This document shows positions 1 to 10,251 of a DNA stretch of 21,725 nt, piece by piece; position 1 is the first letter of the stretch; each line of letters begins with the position of its first letter. Below the pieces are notes generated by a model. It did not search any database. It was given only the letters and a program-made list of their open reading frames with translations, and was not told the origin of the DNA. The DNA is taken from NCBI GenBank assembly GCA_002245135.1, contig NGBS01000076.1, positions 1 to 21,725 of the forward strand, written 5' to 3'. Made by a program: the position numbers and the translations under genes. Origin of the DNA: Proteromonas lacertae (lineage: Eukaryota > Sar > Bigyra > Opalinata > Proteromonadidae).

Positions 1-883
1 TGCTTCTATTGATCCTTTCATAGGAGCAATTACTGGGCACTTTGATAATAAGGCTTCTATTCTACGGCGGAGTTTATTTTCAGTTAATTTCAATTGCTTG
101 TATATGTACTTAAGCAACATAGAGGAAATGACCTTAGTTCCTTCTCTTTAGCTTCATTGATGACACAGGTGGCCACACGAATTCTCATTTTGTTATTACA
201 AGGCTTCTCTTTATCATCCATGGAGTCACAGAAGAAAGTAATCACTTGATTGGGAAAGTTACTATTAGCACAGAAGAACTCGCAATTAGCCCAGATCATA
301 TCATGCTTCACTTGAAAGAGTTGCTTTATTTGTCTTATAAGAATATCCTTGGACTCATCCTCGGAAGGATCACTGGTGGATTTCTTCTCCTTGTCGGAAT
401 GCTTCTTAGACCTACATCTTGACAACATTGATAGTAGTCTCCATTGAGCTTTAAGAATTCAGATCGAATGATGAGCTTATGGCAACTGGTGCATGGTATC
501 TTCTTAGCATGAAGTTCATCATTCATCTCTAAGGCCTTTCTTTTTGACTTACACCTGGCTGCTGCTTTACTTGTTGCCTTACGATAGATATCTCTACACC
601 TAGCACAGCAGCGATAGATCCTTCCTTCATCTTCATTCAAAAGCTCCTTGTGACACTTGTTACACTTACGGATAGTTAAAGGTCTTTGAATTTGGGATGA
701 GGTATTGGATGAGGTATTGGATGATGGGTTGGATGTTGGGGTGGATGAGATATTTGATGTTGGGGTGGATGAGTTATTGGATGATGGGTTGGATGTTGGG
801 GTGGATGAGTAACTTGTTGAATGTGAGCTCATAACTAAAATCACAAGAAAATTATAACTAGCTGGATCCTCCAGATTTACCAA
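1..883 (-). pseudogene. Broken gene for a Cys-rich zinc-ribbon-like protein, element-associated
   Basis: Reading leftward, the product starts near 880 with a Ser/Thr/Pro/Asn repeat region. Two similar Cys modules of the type CxxC, then about 15 residues, then CCxxC(R) follow, each trailed by Lys/Arg-rich sequence, as in paired zinc ribbons. A further Lys/Asp/Glu-rich part runs towards the left edge. The coding signal is spread over more than one frame, with about two breaks, and leaves the window at position 1. The GC-rich composition matches the surrounding inserted block rather than the host genes. Cys-pair domains like this occur in proteins of several transposon groups, but I cannot assign a family; a host gene family carried along is the alternative. 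Confidence 0.45.
694..809. repeat. Minisatellite encoding Ser/Thr/Pro/Asn repeats
   Basis: Repeats built from TTGGATGATGGGTTGGATG- and TTGGGGTGGATGAG-type units. A 29-bp stretch starting at 721 recurs at 781, exactly 60 bp later. On the minus strand it codes for short STPTSN and PSSN-like repeats at the start of the zinc-ribbon-like protein. Such tracts change length readily. Confidence 0.75.
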
Positions 884-904
884 TTGTTAACTTGTTAACA
901 ATTG
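881..904. repeat. Perfect 11-bp inverted repeat with 2-nt spacer
   Basis: CAATTGTTAAC, then TT, then GTTAACAATTG. It sits immediately before the start of the minus-strand zinc-ribbon-like gene, where a promoter element or dimer-binding site could lie. It could also be a remnant end of a smaller insertion. Only the symmetry is certain. Confidence 0.6.
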
Positions 905-1110
905 TAAACTCTCGGTTCCACTATTGGTTTCCACGGTTCAATTAAAAGCCCTTACAAGGTCACCAGCGTAGCAAGGAGAGTCAAGAGGCGTGATTAGATT
1001 CATCACCTCGAGGTAACCAACACTTCTAGCTAGCTTCCAGGAGTTCCTGTAGGGAAGTAGACTCTGTTGAGAAGTAGACCCTGTTGGAGGAATCCGTAGG
1101 AACCTTACGT

Positions 1111-1312
1111 AAATGGGACTATGGGACAATGTCACAGAGTTCTAACGAGTGTTCTAGAAGTCCTTCCCCTTCTAGATTCAGAGTTGACCTTTACGGGAGC
1201 TTCATCGATGCAATCAATGAAGCTCCCGTAAAAGTCAACTCTGAATCTAGAAAGGGACAGACCCCTAGAAAACTCGTTAGGACTCTGGTGACTTTGTCCC
1301 AGAGTCCCATTT
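1111..1312. repeat. Long foldback inverted repeat (about 95-bp arms, 11-nt centre)
   Basis: Left arm 1111-1205 and right arm 1217-1312 are reverse complements with roughly nine in ten bases matching. The inner 35 bp (1171-1205 against 1217-1251) differ at one position only. The outer ends read AAATGGGACT inward from both sides. The arms enclose only 11 nt, so the DNA or its transcript can form a long hairpin. This is the shape of a foldback or MITE-like element end, or of two element ends joined head to head. The right edge coincides with the drop in GC content. Confidence 0.85.
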
Positions 1313-1670
1313 ATATACTATATATATATTACAACCAATTGGTGTTTCATGTTGAAGGATCTGATGGTTGCTCTAAATGCCTGAAGTATTTAAAGTCTTC
1401 TTACCATTGTGAGACTAATTAATGTACATATAGAATTAACATTAAGATGCTACAGTTTTATAGCGCATGTTGTTATATAAATTTAATTGAAAGTGTAATT
1501 ATTTGAGAAGAATTACAGAAATAAAATTCTTAAGCTTGTTTAAAGGTTTGAGTAAAGGCGCGAAAATTAAAAAGAGTATTTTAAAAGCTCTACCGCTTTA
1601 TATAGACTTAATTTTATCCTGCTTACATTTTCAATTACATTCAATCATTGAATATCCCACACTGTTTTAA
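1313..1670. other. Intergenic: insertion edge to STAG gene promoter
   Basis: AT-rich host sequence after the GC-rich block. Positions 1313-1332 are a TA-rich run. A moderately GC-rich stretch follows (about 1333-1410), with a short Cys-containing open frame that I do not trust as a gene. The last 170 nt form the upstream region of the STAG gene, with an E2F-type site at 1557-1566 and a TATA-like TTTATATAG near 1596. Confidence 0.5.
1557..1566 (-). promoter_or_regulatory. E2F/DP-type binding site upstream of cohesin STAG gene
   Basis: GGCGCGAAAA on the plus strand, that is TTTTCGCGCC on the minus strand, fits the E2F/DP consensus TTTSGCGC. It lies about 105 nt before the STAG start codon. In a region this poor in G and C a chance match is unlikely, and cohesin genes are S-phase genes in other eukaryotes. 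Function is inferred, not shown. Confidence 0.5.
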
Positions 1671-4600
1671 ATGAAAGGCAAAACTAAAGGAAGAAAAGAA
1701 TATCTCCTAAAAAGAGGTATGTTTCACTGATTTAATATTATCTTCCATAGAATTGAAGATAGAGGAGATGTGGAGATTGATCTTGACGAGGATATAAGCT
1801 TTGATGAAGTAGAATCAGAATCAGACTATGAATTATTACAGGTAATAACACTGTTTCTATTGTTTAGACTAAAAGAAAGTCAAATCAAAGAAATGATAAT
1901 GATAGTTCAGATGTATCAGAAGAATCGACAGTATATAAACATCTATAATCTATTCTACTGTAGCTAACCAAAAAAAACAAAGTGAGTAAGAAATCAAAGA
2001 ATTCAACAGTATATTCACTCTCTATTCTAATTAATTTAGATTGATGAGTATATGAACTGCACATTAGACTTATCAAGAGATTTATTAACTCCAATCAAGT
2101 CCAGTCAACTCGCTACTCAATGGATTTTCCTATTTAGAATGAATCCTGTACAAGCTATAAGAAACTGGTTAATTTGTGTATTTAAATCCGTTGGTTTTAA
2201 AACAATACCGAATATGGATGATATTGAGGATATCAAATCTTTAAATATCGATTTTATTTTAGCTGGATTATTAATACAAAAACCAGAAGAAAAAACAATA
2301 TGGAATAAACCAAAATCAAACGAAAAGAAATTTCGAAATAAATATGAAAGATTCTTACGAGATTTAATAATGAAAAGTAAAAATACAATATTAATGGAAG
2401 CAGAATTATTACCTGAATGGATAAGGTTATTAGTTTCAATGAGTAGTTGTTGTTATAAAGAATTAAGACATATCAGTACAATAAGTAGTTTAATAATTGG
2501 TGAAGAATTATTAACAATAATTGAAAACTATAAGAGTGATATCGATGAATTAGAGATGAGTAGTATAAATGGTAATGGTACTGGAAAGAATAAAAATAAT
2601 AATAACCGAATGAAGGAGATGAATATAACCACTATAGAGAATAATGTGTATAATTTAAGTGAGATAATGAATATAATATTCAATAACATCTTTGTCCATC
2701 GTTATAAAGATATAAATGAAAAAATAAGAGAAGAATGTTTGAGATATTTCAGTAAATGGTTCTTTATTAGACCAACAGATTATATTAAAGATAATTATAT
2801 GAAATATTATGAATGGTGTTTGAATGATATGAAGCCTAAAGTTAGAGATACTACTGTCAATGTATTAATTCAATTATATAAGAATGAATCAACTTTGAAT
2901 GAAATAAGTGAATTTACATCTCATTTTATTGATCGTATTTACAGTATGTTAAATGATAAAGATGAGAATGTGATATGTGATGTGTTGGTGCTATTAGAAT
3001 TATTATATAAATACAGTTATATTGATGATGAAAAGGTTTATAAAATCTATGAGTTATTATTTATTGAGAATAATAAGATTCAAAAAAATGCAATCAATTT
3101 CTTAATGAATGATATTTGTGATGATAATAATGAAGACAATGATACTGTAGATAATAATTATGAAAAGATGTTTATAAGAATAATAGATGTAATTGATAAA
3201 ACACTTAAAAACAACAACAACAATATCAATAATATGAATATGAATATGGAAGAAAAAATAATGAATTTTACTAACTGTTTATTAAACTATAATAATAACA
3301 AAGAAATATTAAATTTCAATATGTTATACAACTTATTAATTGAACCAAAACAACCTATATCTAATGAATATCAATATTATATCGTATATATATACATTTC
3401 ATTAAAATATATAATTCTTTTATAGAGTTTAATGTTATACTGTTACTGGTCATTATTAGATAAGATAAACAACAATGAAGATAGTTTAAAACGAAATCCA
3501 AACAGATCCAAAATAGAAAGAGAATATAATGAAATAAAATATGGTTTAAAAAGCAGAATTCCTGAATTAATTCGTTCATTTGAACATGATAATAGAATAT
3601 GTGAAATGTTAATAAGAATGTACAGTGAATATGAATTAGATAATATAATATGTGATATAAGTAAAGATGAATTAAGAATAATGTTGGAAATTATCAAAGA
3701 TATCTACAATATAAAATTGGAAGATGATATATTGATGGAATGTTCAAAGTGTTTTTGCCGTTTAGAAATTGCTTTAAGTGATTCTAAAGAGATGGTTAAA
3801 AAGATAATTAATGATATATATCTAACCTGTTGTAAAGAAACATTAAAGTTAATCAATAATAATAATAATAATAATAAAGTCAACAGAGATATGTGTTTAA
3901 AAAGATTATGTTATTTGATCGAATACAATGATGTAAAGAAGATAGAAATGAAGTTTATAAAGACTTTATACAATTATATAAATGAAATAAAAGATGAGAT
4001 AGATGAAAGTGATAAAATATGTGTTTATAGTTGTATATCAATCATAATCAACTCATTATTACATTTAATAATAAATAATGTAGAGAATAATGAATCAGTA
4101 GATAGTAATGTTATAAATGAATTATATATAATGATTGATGACATCTTTATGATTTATATAGAAAAATATAATGATAATAATAATGATATATATGATATAA
4201 AATTATTCCAATTATACTGTAATTTAAGAAGTATATGTTGTAGAAATGTAAGTGTATTTAGGGAAAATGAGATATTTTATTACAAAAGTAAAAATGAAGA
4301 GATTGATAATTATATGAGTAAATATATAAATGAATTGATATTAAATAATTTAAATAATTGTGATATAAATAAGATAGGTGAATTGATGCAAAGTTATTTT
4401 TATGTTGGTTTAAACAATGGAAGTAGCAAAGAGATATGTTTGATATTGGAAAAGATGACAAAACTAAAACAATATGATATATATTATAAAGAAATGTTGA
4501 ATATCTTAAAAGAAAAACAGATATATTATTATTATGAAATAATCTTTAAAACTATTGAATATATGTATAAAAATGAATCATCATCGTATATATATATATA

Positions 4601-4929
4601 TATAATATTAATAAAATGATAATAGAATGAATGAGATAGTGAAGAAGTTTCATCGTTTAATGGGAGTAGGATATATAAAGAATAAAAGTAAACTATTCAT
4701 AAAATCATTAATGAATGGAATAGAGAAAAGTATAAAAGATAATAATGTTGAAATATTAGAATATTATGAGAAGTTTGTTAATATAATCAATGATTTTGAT
4801 AGAGAATACTTATATAATGAATTGCTAAGTAAATATGCAGATATAATGAATGATAAAAAATATAAGAGTTTAAAACATTTTATGAGATTATTAAGAAATG
4901 ATGAAAATGAAGAAAGTGATTCTGAGTGA
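1671..4929 (+). CDS. Cohesin subunit STAG/SA (Scc3/stromalin)
   Basis: Encodes the HEAT-repeat subunit that binds the Scc1 kleisin of cohesin and helps load it on chromosomes in the nucleus. Seven exons: 1671-1716, 1759-1841, 1868-1930, 1964-2008, 2040-3383, 3426-4585, 4626-4929; about 1014 residues, in the range of the family. The N-terminal about 79 residues are charged and disordered. The STAG domain follows (about 100-260, with TQWIFLFRMNPVQAIRNWL-like helices), then an Asn-rich linker and the stromalin conservative domain (about 295-380, starting FVHRYKDI and including MKYYEWCLNDMKPKVRD), which strongly matches vertebrate SA and yeast Scc3. The rest is helical with Asn runs. The first intron only keeps frame if its acceptor is the AG at 1757-1758 rather than the better-looking TAG at 1748-1750, so exon 1 is the least certain part. 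An E2F-type site lies upstream. Confidence 0.88.
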
Positions 4930-5157
4930 TTTCCATAGTTCTTTTTATTAATTGAGATTTATATTATTTTATATCTAGTATTATTTGTTATTATTTTTTT
5001 ATGTTTTTATGTAAAAACAACATATGTAGGCTCGACTATCTGTTTGAGATCTTTTATTTTTGAATTGATATTGTGATTGATATAGGTGAAAATGATTCAT
5101 ATAAAATGTGAAAATGTATTAGATAGTGAATATGAAGTATAAATTGATGATAATTTA

Positions 5158-5478
5158 ATGAAAATGGGTTTTAGAAGAAAAAGAGAGTGTAAAATGTTTA
5201 TTAATGGTAGATAGTATTAAAAGTGATAAATATAATCTTCATGTTGATCAACAGCATGTTTTTATAATTCATGGGGTGGTAAAAGTGAAAAATCTTATGA
5301 TTATGAAATTGGAACAGTTGTTAATAAAAATCCAATTTTCAACGATTGTGGAGATGGTTCAATTTATGAAATGATTGTTGATATAAATAAAAGAGAATGG
5401 TGGATTAGTCATAATAATTCATCTCCTGTTCTTATGGTTAAAGATTTGCCTTATCCATTATTAGAAATACTTCATTAG
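5158..5478 (+). CDS. Small SPRY-like protein or gene relic
   Basis: A coding-like stretch not starting with a Met codon (5248-5478) joins an upstream piece if a GT..AG intron at 5207-5254 is removed. This gives about 90 residues starting at 5158. The C-terminal part reads FYNSWGGKSEKSYDYEIGTV, then CGDGSIYEMIVDINKREWW, then VLMVKDLPYPLLEIL. The order of a Gly/Trp turn, a GD-x-(I/Y)-x-x-x-(V/I)D strand and a V-x-DLP-x-PL end resembles the second half of a SPRY (B30.2) domain, a protein-binding fold; a full domain would be about twice as long. The same frame continues upstream to an ATG at 5092 but for one TAA at about 5138-5140, so this may be the tail of a longer gene now truncated. Real small gene and decaying pseudogene are both possible. 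Confidence 0.4.
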
Positions 5479-5798
5479 AATTACTATCAGTTTCTCATCA
5501 AGATTAGATGAATCATTATTTCAGTTCTCTTTTATTCAATAACAATTGACATTTGAATGAATAGCGGAGAGTAGTTATTATTATTTGGTGATTTATTAAT
5601 ACATTTTTTGTTTTGTGTTAACAATTTCACTCAAAATAAAACAATAACATGCAATAATACTTGATTTACTACAATTTTGATGTTTACTATAGACAATTGA
5701 CTTACTATAATTAATTACTATTTTTAGGTTTGATTATCATTTGATGTCAAACCAAACATTTTCAAATTTATTTTTTCGTTTTTCTCTTGGCAATTAAG
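5479..5798. other. Intergenic, upstream of the IQ-repeat gene
   Basis: AT-rich, no coding signal seen on either strand. It contains a small stem (GGTTTGA at 5727-5733 with TCAAACC at 5747-5753) close to the start of the next gene. It probably holds the promoter and 5' leader of the IQ-repeat gene; no recognisable factor site. Confidence 0.5.
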
Positions 5799-7742
5799 AT
5801 GAATAATCAATTTAACAGTTTTGATAGCCATTATGGATTGGATTTGCCTGAACTAAAGTATGAGACAGATATATTTCCTTGCCCTGAAGATTATCTTGAA
5901 GTTGTTTATATCGACAGGTTTTTAAACTTTAGCAGCTCTTCATTAAATGATTATACTAATAATTTAGAGAAGAAACACTTACCTACAGTTAAAGTAGCAA
6001 ATCCAGATTTATTGGGGAAACAACTACAGCAATACCTGAAAATAGAACTTAAAAAGTAATTTTAAATTTTATTACAATTAGAATAACAGAAAAGAAAGAA
6101 AATGAAAAAGTAATAAAAGAAAACAGTGCAATAATTATTCAAGTATATATATTATTGTTTAATGTTTTAATTATTAGTCATTCTACAGGGGCCACATTAT
6201 ACGAAGAAGGTACAAAACAAATAATAGAAATCCATTTGATTCAAATTGTTATACACTAATATTTCATGAAATACAAAAGATATCTAAACAGAATCAAAAT
6301 GGCAATAATATTCATTCAAAATATAATCTTTTTGCAAAAGAAAAGAATGAAATGTTGGAAGTTCAATATAAATTTAAAAAGAGTATAATAAAGCTACAAT
6401 CATTTTTCAGACTTAAACTATGTCAAAAATCAATGAAAAAATATAAAAATGTGTTTAAAATTTACCAAAATAATAAGCCAATCATTAAGATTCAATCCTT
6501 TATTAGAATGATATTAAGTAAAAAGTATGTTAAAAACTTACGTAAAGAAATTCAGTCTGAGAATATAATAAAAATACAATCAACATATCGTGGTTATTCA
6601 TTAAGAAAGCTGATGAAAAGAAAAAGAAAAGCCAAAAAAGAATTTGATAGTTTATTAAAATCAGTTGTGATAATACAAAAACATTTCAGAGCTTTTAGAA
6701 TAAGAAAATTAATGAAAAATAGAAAAATGTTTAAAGTGTTGCTAGTATATATATATATATATATACAATTTTATATTATTTATTTTATTAGTTGCAAAGA
6801 TTCTTTTATTCAATTGTTAAACAAAAGAGAAATATTAAACGAAATAAAAAACAAACCAAGAATGCAATAGTGATTCAAAAGAATTATAGGATGTTCAGAT
6901 GTATGAAATTATTAAAGAAATTAAAAAAGGAATATGAAGTGTATATCATACATAATAAAGCAGCTGTAACTGTATATTATTACATATATTGCCTATATTT
7001 ATGATTAGATTCAAAAATGTATTAGAAATCATTATGCCAAAGTTCTATCAATGAAAGTAAAGAGTTTGTCTATAAAATCATCCAAAATTGTATTTCAATT
7101 TCTATCAAATTGTAATTGTTTTTATAGATACAAAGAAATTGGAGAGGTTATAGAGTTAGGAAGATTTATTCATCAAAACTAAAAATAAGAATGAAGAAAA
7201 AGAAAAATGCAATTATTATTGAAAAAATATTTCGTGGTTTTTATCATAGAAAGAAATATAGATTATTGAAACAGTCATCAAATAAAATTGTTTGTTTTTA
7301 CAGAAATAAAAAGCAGTTCATTTCTTTTAACAAGTATAGTTATATATTGTTATTATACCTTTTAGAAAATGTAAGAAAAGAAGAATTTATAATTCAGCAA
7401 AGAAGATTCAGTCTCTTATTAGAATGTATATACAGAAGAATAAGTATGAAAGAGTATAGTTTTTATTATAATATATATATTTATATAATAGTTGAAAGTT
7501 GAAAAAAATCCTTAAAGATTCAGAATAGTGCATTGACAATTCAAAAGGTTTGGAGAGGATATGTAGGAAGAAGAGTATATCAAAGAATTAAAGAAAAACC
7601 AATAAAATGTGCAATAAAAATAGAATCTATATGGAGGATGTATAAATCCAAACAAATAGTGAATAAAATGAGGAAAGAATCAATCAATGATTTGATGAAC
7701 TCTGTTGCTAACTTGATTGAAAGTGATTATAAAGAATGGTAA
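5799..7742 (+). CDS. Multi-IQ-motif calmodulin-binding protein
   Basis: Eight exons: 5799-6055, 6082-6142, 6178-6744, 6792-6971, 7009-7089, 7128-7333, 7366-7453, 7518-7742; about 554 residues. After an N-terminal part of about 105 residues with no known fold, the protein carries about 13-14 IQ motifs (IQxxxRGxxxR type). Clear examples are IQSFYRGHIIRRRY, IQSTYRGYSLRKLM, IQRNWRGYRVRKIY and IQKVWRGYVGRRVY; others have Glu or Leu for Gln or a degenerate end. Each complete motif should bind calmodulin or an EF-hand light chain, giving a long Lys/Arg-rich helix as in ASPM-type proteins or unconventional myosin necks, but there is no motor, CH or other domain here. Several introns lie just before an IQ pair. 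The intron before exon 8 (64 nt, 7454-7517) is inferred because all frames after the nearer acceptor at 7491 meet stops. Cellular role unknown. Confidence 0.8.
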
Positions 7743-8263
7743 TTTTTTATTTTATTGTTTTATTTCTTTCTCAAAACTACCAAATTTCGATATTTACTTA
7801 ACAAATATATTCTTTTTCTTATATTACCTGTCTATATGTATATATTCACATTAATACACTAAAAGTGAAATTTGAATAGAAATAATAAATGTAAATGATT
7901 TAAAAGATGAATGAAAGATAAATGACTGTAAATGTAATGTAAATAGTTGAATTATATACATATGTACATAGTTATAAATGAAATGAGTATGGAAGACTCG
8001 TTGTAGCACATAATCTCGATTTTATTAAGAATAGTATATGAATGTAATAGTTTAATGAGATTTCTTTCTAAAAGTCAATTCTTGAAATTGTAAAAAAACT
8101 GTTTCCATTAGCTGATTAAGAAGTGCAAATAACGATTTCTATTAATTCCTTTCATATATACAACAAAAATAACATAATAATAATTTATGAAGATTTATAT
8201 TATTAATTACTAAAGAATTATAATAATACCACACATGTAGTAGTAATAATAATATTATTATAC
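7743..8263. other. Intergenic between convergent genes
   Basis: A 521-nt AT-rich stretch where the IQ gene and the kinase gene end facing each other. Short TAAATG-like motifs recur around 7880-7980. No gene, RNA or terminator signal recognised. Confidence 0.5.
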
Positions 8264-9535
8264 TTATTCACCGTTCAATTCTCCAATCAAATCACTTATA
8301 TCATCATCATCATCTACTTCACCACCTCCATCATTCTTATTTGAATTATTATTATTATTATTATTACTCATTCCAACACTAAAATTCCATGTTGTACCTG
8401 GAACATATTCACTTTCACCAGCATCATTTGAAAATACAACTTTATCGCCAACCGCTGTAGCTGTTGTAATTTCAAATTTCTTATGAACATAGTCATCAGG
8501 TGTTTCTTCTAGTGGAGGAACTAATCCACAAATATCTTTCTTAACTATTGAAATATCTAAACAATTTTTAAAGAATTTTAATCCTAATACTTCTTTTATT
8601 GAATATCGTTTTTCTGGTGATTTAACTAAACAGGATTGATAAGCTTTAGTATAGTTTGGAGATACTTCAAATTTCTTATTATCTTCATAAGTTGTTAAAG
8701 ATGGAGCATCATCTTGTAAAGTCTTTAATAATACCTTCATTGGCTGCTCTTTAGCGTAGGGAGCATAACCTTTTAATAATTCTAATATAGTAATACCAAA
8801 TGACCAAATATCAGCCTATTATTAAAAATATAAAAAAATGAGAAAAATATACTTTTTCAGTGTATTTCGTTTGTTCCATTACTTCTGGTGCCATCCAACA
8901 TGGAGTACCTACGAATGTCTTACATTTACCACCTCTATCAATACCTTTTTCAATCATACCAGCAACACCAAAATCAGCTAGTTTAATTTCACCACTTTGA
9001 TTCATTAAGATGTTTCCTGCTTTGATATCTCTATGGATATATCCAAGAGAGTGTAAATATTGAATACCTTTACCTACTTCGTTCATTATTGATCCTATCC
9101 ACTCTTCCTACAGCAAATTATAGAAAATAATTTATTAAAAATACTCTCAATCCTTCTCCTTCATCATTTAAACCAATTTCTCGTAACTTATTTATTATAC
9201 GATGGCAAGAACCCATAGACATGTAAGGCATTACAATCCATAGATAATTCTTCGTTACGAAACTAGCATAACACTCTAGTACATTTGGGTGCTTACAACT
9301 CTTCATTGTTGTTACTTCCTTTTGGATATCTTCTAAAGAGATTGACAAGTTATCTAAGTTTAAAATCTTCACAGCTACAGTCTCACCTTTTGTTGGACAA
9401 AATGCTTTATATACACTAGCAAAAGCTCCCTACAGAAATAAATGATAAAACTTTAGATACTTTTCCTATCAAACCATGAAGAGTATAAGCTTCTTCTGCA
9501 GTAGGCCATTCGTTACTATCTATTGTATCTGCCAT
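8264..9535 (-). CDS. Ste20-group protein kinase, OSR1/SPAK/FRAY-like
   Basis: Four exons on the minus strand, all phase 0: 9461-9535, 9145-9429, 8853-9107, 8264-8815; about 388 residues. The kinase domain starts with LIGKGAFASVYKAFCPTKGE and VAVK (Lys46), then HRDIKAGN (Asp147), ADFG (Asp165) and KTFVGTPCWMAPEVME with Thr184 at the activation-loop position that WNK kinases phosphorylate in OSR1. All catalytic residues are present, so it should be an active cytosolic Ser/Thr kinase. In animals this family regulates ion cotransport and volume; in amoebae such kinases are called FRAY-like. The C-terminal tail has an Asn run and an Asp-rich end; I do not see the conserved CCT docking domain of animal OSR1. 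The start at 9535 leaves a 24-residue N-end like OSR1. The frame is open 41 codons further, to an ATG at 9658, so a longer form is possible. Confidence 0.9.
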
Positions 9536-10251
9536 TAACAAAACAAAACACAAAGAAAGATTTTGATAAAGCTTGGTTTTAAGCCTAAAAAAGCGGCTTT
9601 TATCTATTTTATTATTGGATGAAAACAAGCTCAATCCCAAATCAAATCCAAACTCCATCAAGCCATGAAGAATTTTGATTATTGAATATTTCTTGTTTTA
9701 GACATTTTTAAATGGATTCTTACTAGAATAACTAATACCTATTATGTTATGAGATATTTAGATGTGATAAATAGATATAAGCTAATTGATTGTTTTTAAG
9801 AACTAGTTATATAAACCATGATATTAGATTGATAATAGTAATATATGAATGTATATATTTTATGTAAAAAATAATAGAATTGCTATAAATGTGAAGTTAA
9901 AGGGTAAACATTAAATAACAATACAAAAATGTGGTTATGACAGTATAAAACTAAAGCATAATATGTCTATAGACTTAAAAATCCATTTTCAAGAGTTTAT
10001 TACTATTAATAACATAAAATTAATAATATCGCACTGTTTTCATGAATATTGACAGATTAAATGTCTTTTATGTTGTTATTCTTGCTTAAACACGTATAAA
10101 AAGCAAAAATAAGAAAATGATTTGATCATTCTCAAGCTAAACTCGCTATATTTTCAATTTGTTTAATATGAAAGGTCTAAAACGAATTTGATTGGATAAA
10201 AATTCATTCATTTTTATTTTATATTTTCTGTTTTTCATTCACTTTTTAATC
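9536..10251. other. Intergenic between divergent kinase and GTPase genes
   Basis: A 716-nt AT-rich stretch that must hold both promoters. An in-frame extension of the kinase gene covers 9536-9660 and may be leader or coding. A tract GCCTAAAAAAGCGGC at about 9578-9592 is the only GC-rich spot. No RNA gene recognised. Confidence 0.5.

Larger units (their letters stand above)
1..1312. mobile_element. GC-rich inserted block, probable old mobile element (family unknown)
   Basis: Base composition is far richer in G and C than the rest of the window (about half G+C around 960-1110) and drops sharply at about 1312, where AT-rich host sequence starts. The block holds a zinc-ribbon-like broken gene on the minus strand, a minisatellite, a 24-bp palindrome, two adjacent 17-bp direct repeats (1054-1070 and 1071-1087, two differences) and a long foldback inverted repeat at its right end. 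Together these suggest a mobile element whose right boundary is near 1312 and whose left part lies outside the window. I see no transposase, integrase or reverse transcriptase, and no clear target-site duplication, so the family stays open. It looks broken. Confidence 0.45.

Noticed and set aside
938-1135. Minus-strand open frame of 65 codons
   Set aside because: It starts inside the foldback arm and mirrors the opposite arm's frame; explained by the inverted repeat.
1084-1422. Plus-strand open frame of 112 codons
   Set aside because: It runs through both arms of the foldback repeat and across the composition boundary; the translation has no coherent character. The Cys-containing tail is too short to support a gene.
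1717-1750. STAG intron 1 ending at the TAG at 1748-1750
   Set aside because: The best-looking acceptor shifts exon 2 into a frame with an early stop; the AG at 1757-1758 keeps frame.
3857-3880. AAT repeats and other simple runs as repeat elements
   Set aside because: They are Asn runs in coding exons or (TA)n tracts in introns, common throughout the window.
7454-7491. Shorter IQ-gene intron ending at the TAG before 7492
   Set aside because: All three frames after this acceptor meet stops before the next IQ motif; the AG at 7516-7517 gives a continuous frame.
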